A program made the translations under genes and the position numbers. From assembly GCF_002218045.2 (NCBI RefSeq), contig NZ_AP018686.1, positions 124,001 to 188,000 of the forward strand: DNA of 64,000 nt, written 5' to 3'. The stretch comes from Vibrio rumoiensis. GTDB lineage: Bacteria > Pseudomonadota > Gammaproteobacteria > Enterobacterales > Vibrionaceae. How positions within the stretch are numbered: the first letter of the stretch is position 1; each line of letters starts with the position of its first letter. Positions 62,486 through 64,000 of the stretch are shown here, one piece after another. Below the pieces are notes generated by a model that saw only the letters and a program-made list of their open reading frames with translations, ran no database searches and had not been told where the DNA came from.

Positions 62486-63706
62486 ATGGATAAGAAATAT
62501 CGAATTGCACTTCTGTTTAATGCCAATAAAGTGTACGACAGGCAAGTTATCGAAGGGATTGGTGAGTACATACAAGCAAGCCAATGTGATTGGGATGTTT
62601 TTTTAGAGGATGACTTCACCACCAATATGAATAATTTTCATAATTGGCAAGGTGATGGGGTGATTGCAGATTTTGATAATTTAGAGGTTATTTCTCAATT
62701 ATCGGATATTCAAATTCCGGTGGTTGGTGTCGGTGGGTCTTATCAGTCGGATGAGGATTATCCTTCGGTGCCTTATGTTGCTACCGATAATCATGCCATT
62801 GTGGATATGGCGTTTCAGCATTTGAAAAATAAAGGCATAGAGAGTTTCGCATTTTATGGGTTACCGGCGTCATTTCCACTTGGGTGGGCTCACGAACGTC
62901 GTAAAGCATTTAACCAAATTCTTGAGAGTGAAGGCTATCCTTATTCGACTTATTTAGGAAATGAGACCACCCCTCAAACTTGGCAATACGATATGAACCG
63001 CTTGTCTGATTGGTTGCAAATGCTGCCGGCTGGAACGGGCATTATTGCAGTGACCGATGCCAGAGCCAGACATTTGTTACAAGCTTGCGATCATTTAAAT
63101 ATTATGGTGCCTGATCGTATTTCTGTGATTGGTATTGATAATGAAGAGTTGGCGCGCTATTTAACTCGCGTATCGTTAAGTTCGGTCGGACAAGGCTGCA
63201 AATCGATGGGGCATAAAGCCGCTCGAATGCTGCATCGATTGATTGAAAAACAAAGTACGGAGACGACGGGCGTATCAAGCCGAGTGGTTAAACATGCCAG
63301 AGTGTTAGTGCCTCCTACCAAGGTGTATCAAAGACAAAGTACCGATTTCCAAGCCTTGAAAGATCCCTTTGTTATTCAAGCTATGCACTTTATTCGTCAG
63401 CATGCCTGTAAAGGGATTAAGGTTGAACAAGTGCTCGATTACGTTGGCATCTCTCGCTCTAATATGGAAACACGTTTTAAAGACGAACGAGGTCACTCAC
63501 TGCACCAAGAGATACACAATTCTAAGTTAGAACGAGCCGGGAGCCTGCTTCAGTCAACAGAATTACCCATTTCTGAAATTGCCGAATTATGCGGCTATCC
63601 ATCTTTGCAATATATGTATTCAGTGTTTAAAAAAACGTTCGATAAAACGCCAAAAGAATATCGCTTGGAACGCTCGCAAGATATCGAGTGTGGTGATGAT
63701 TTTTAA
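62486..63706 (+). CDS. xylR: Xylose operon regulator XylR
   Basis: The 406-residue protein has a LacI/periplasmic-binding-like N-terminal sensor (IALLFNANKVYDRQVIEGIG, YVATDNHAIVDMAFQHLKNK). A C-terminal AraC-type double helix-turn-helix (VEQVLDYVGISRSNMETRFK, ISEIAELCGYPSLQYMYSVF) completes it, matching E. coli XylR (392 aa). It senses xylose and activates the xyl promoters. It is divergent from xylB across 171 bp; likely targets include the xylB and xylA/xylE promoters. Confidence 0.95.
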   Translation: MDKKYRIALLFNANKVYDRQVIEGIGEYIQASQCDWDVFLEDDFTTNMNNFHNWQGDGVIADFDNLEVISQLSDIQIPVVGVGGSYQSDEDYPSVPYVATDNHAIVDMAFQHLKNKGIESFAFYGLPASFPLGWAHERRKAFNQILESEGYPYSTYLGNETTPQTWQYDMNRLSDWLQMLPAGTGIIAVTDARARHLLQACDHLNIMVPDRISVIGIDNEELARYLTRVSLSSVGQGCKSMGHKAARMLHRLIEKQSTETTGVSSRVVKHARVLVPPTKVYQRQSTDFQALKDPFVIQAMHFIRQHACKGIKVEQVLDYVGISRSNMETRFKDERGHSLHQEIHNSKLERAGSLLQSTELPISEIAELCGYPSLQYMYSVFKKTFDKTPKEYRLERSQDIECGDDF

Positions 63707-63776
63707 GAGAATGTCGGATCGGTGTAAGAATTTTCACATTCCCTTCACGCTAGAAGTGGCATGATACTGCCATTAA

Positions 63777-63793
63777 ACCACCAATGTGGTGGT
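63777..63793 (+). other. Short perfect hairpin downstream of xylR
   Basis: ACCACCA and TGGTGGT form a perfect 7-bp stem around ATG, without a T run. It lies in the leader region of the YgiW-like gene. Confidence 0.45.
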
Positions 63794-63842
63794 AAGCCGA
63801 GGTGCTTATCATCATGATCGATATGTGTGAAGAGGTTATCGA

Positions 63843-64000
63843 ATGAAAAAGTTAGTTTTGGCCTGTATTTTGAGTTTAGTTGCTGCCCCTGCATTCGCTG
63901 AAAATCATCTGATCAATGCCAATAGTGAGCCAGCTGCGCAACAAAACAAAGGTGGTTTTAAAGGCCCCACTAAATCAAAACGCATTATTCGTGATGTAAT
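63843..64000 (+). CDS. YgiW/YdeI-like periplasmic stress protein (BOF family), 3' end cut by window
   Basis: The visible 52 codons start MKKLVLACILSLVAAPAFAE, a clear signal peptide cut after AFA. NQQ-type residues and GGFKGPTKSKRIIRD follow, resembling the GGFxGP segment ahead of the OB-fold in YgiW/NirD-type proteins. The rest of the domain lies outside the window, so the family call is probable but not certain. Confidence 0.7.
   Translation, partial: MKKLVLACILSLVAAPAFAENHLINANSEPAAQQNKGGFKGPTKSKRIIRDV

Overview
The window reads as a stretch of a Vibrio (Vibrionaceae) genome. This rests on the moderate-to-low GC, the chromosome-2-style mannitol operon order mtlA-mtlD-mtlR, a VpsT/CsgD-like regulator, several c-di-GMP enzymes, IS630/IS30 insertion sequences and ERIC-like 124-bp repeats. 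No rRNA, tRNA, CRISPR array or phage module was found. The species cannot be fixed from sequence alone.

Layout. 1-3.6 kb: a LysR regulator (cut by the left edge) divergent from a DOPA-dioxygenase-like gene and doxX, then a PLP aminotransferase. 3.7-9.8 kb: an IS30 element and a small chaperone-usher (CS1/alpha-like) fimbrial operon, whose chaperone gene is split inside its signal peptide by a 1,091-bp IS630-family element. 9.8-24.5 kb: a VpsT-like regulator, glutathione transferase with a divergent LysR, a second IS630 copy, LysR and a TSUP permease, a CSS-EAL phosphodiesterase, a membrane HExxH protein, a LysR/HisC-like/amino-acid-binding-protein cluster, and a large degenerate-GGDEF/EAL protein with an in-frame stop in its first membrane helix. 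24.7-34.3 kb: an old-yellow-enzyme oxidoreductase, the mtlADR operon with three CRP-like sites, pirin, and an SsuABC/TauABC-like ABC transporter.

34.6-63.7 kb is a large pentose island. The arabinose block is araB-araD-araA-talB-HAD phosphatase-araC, preceded by a two-half-site AraC operator with exact 21-bp spacing. After a few unrelated genes (isochorismatase-like, YjbR, YdjM-like, outer-membrane barrel), a second block holds an acetyltransferase, aldose epimerase, GH43 glycosidase, GPH symporter and a four-gene sugar ABC importer. The xylose block follows: xylA, a XylE-like symporter, a GH3 glycosidase, a second transaldolase, xylB and xylR. Together these genes would import arabino-/xylo-oligosaccharides, cut them in the cytoplasm, and feed arabinose and xylose through ribulose and xylulose phosphates into the pentose phosphate pathway. 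The right edge cuts a YgiW-like periplasmic protein.

The most interesting observation concerns mobile DNA. The two IS630-family copies and a 124-bp ERIC-like repeat are all flanked by TA duplications, and their left and right ends resemble each other in a matching, asymmetric way. The ERIC-like element sits exactly in the stop codon of the second transaldolase, and removing it restores the stop seen in the paralog. This suggests that ERIC-type repeats are non-autonomous elements moved by this IS630-family transposase.
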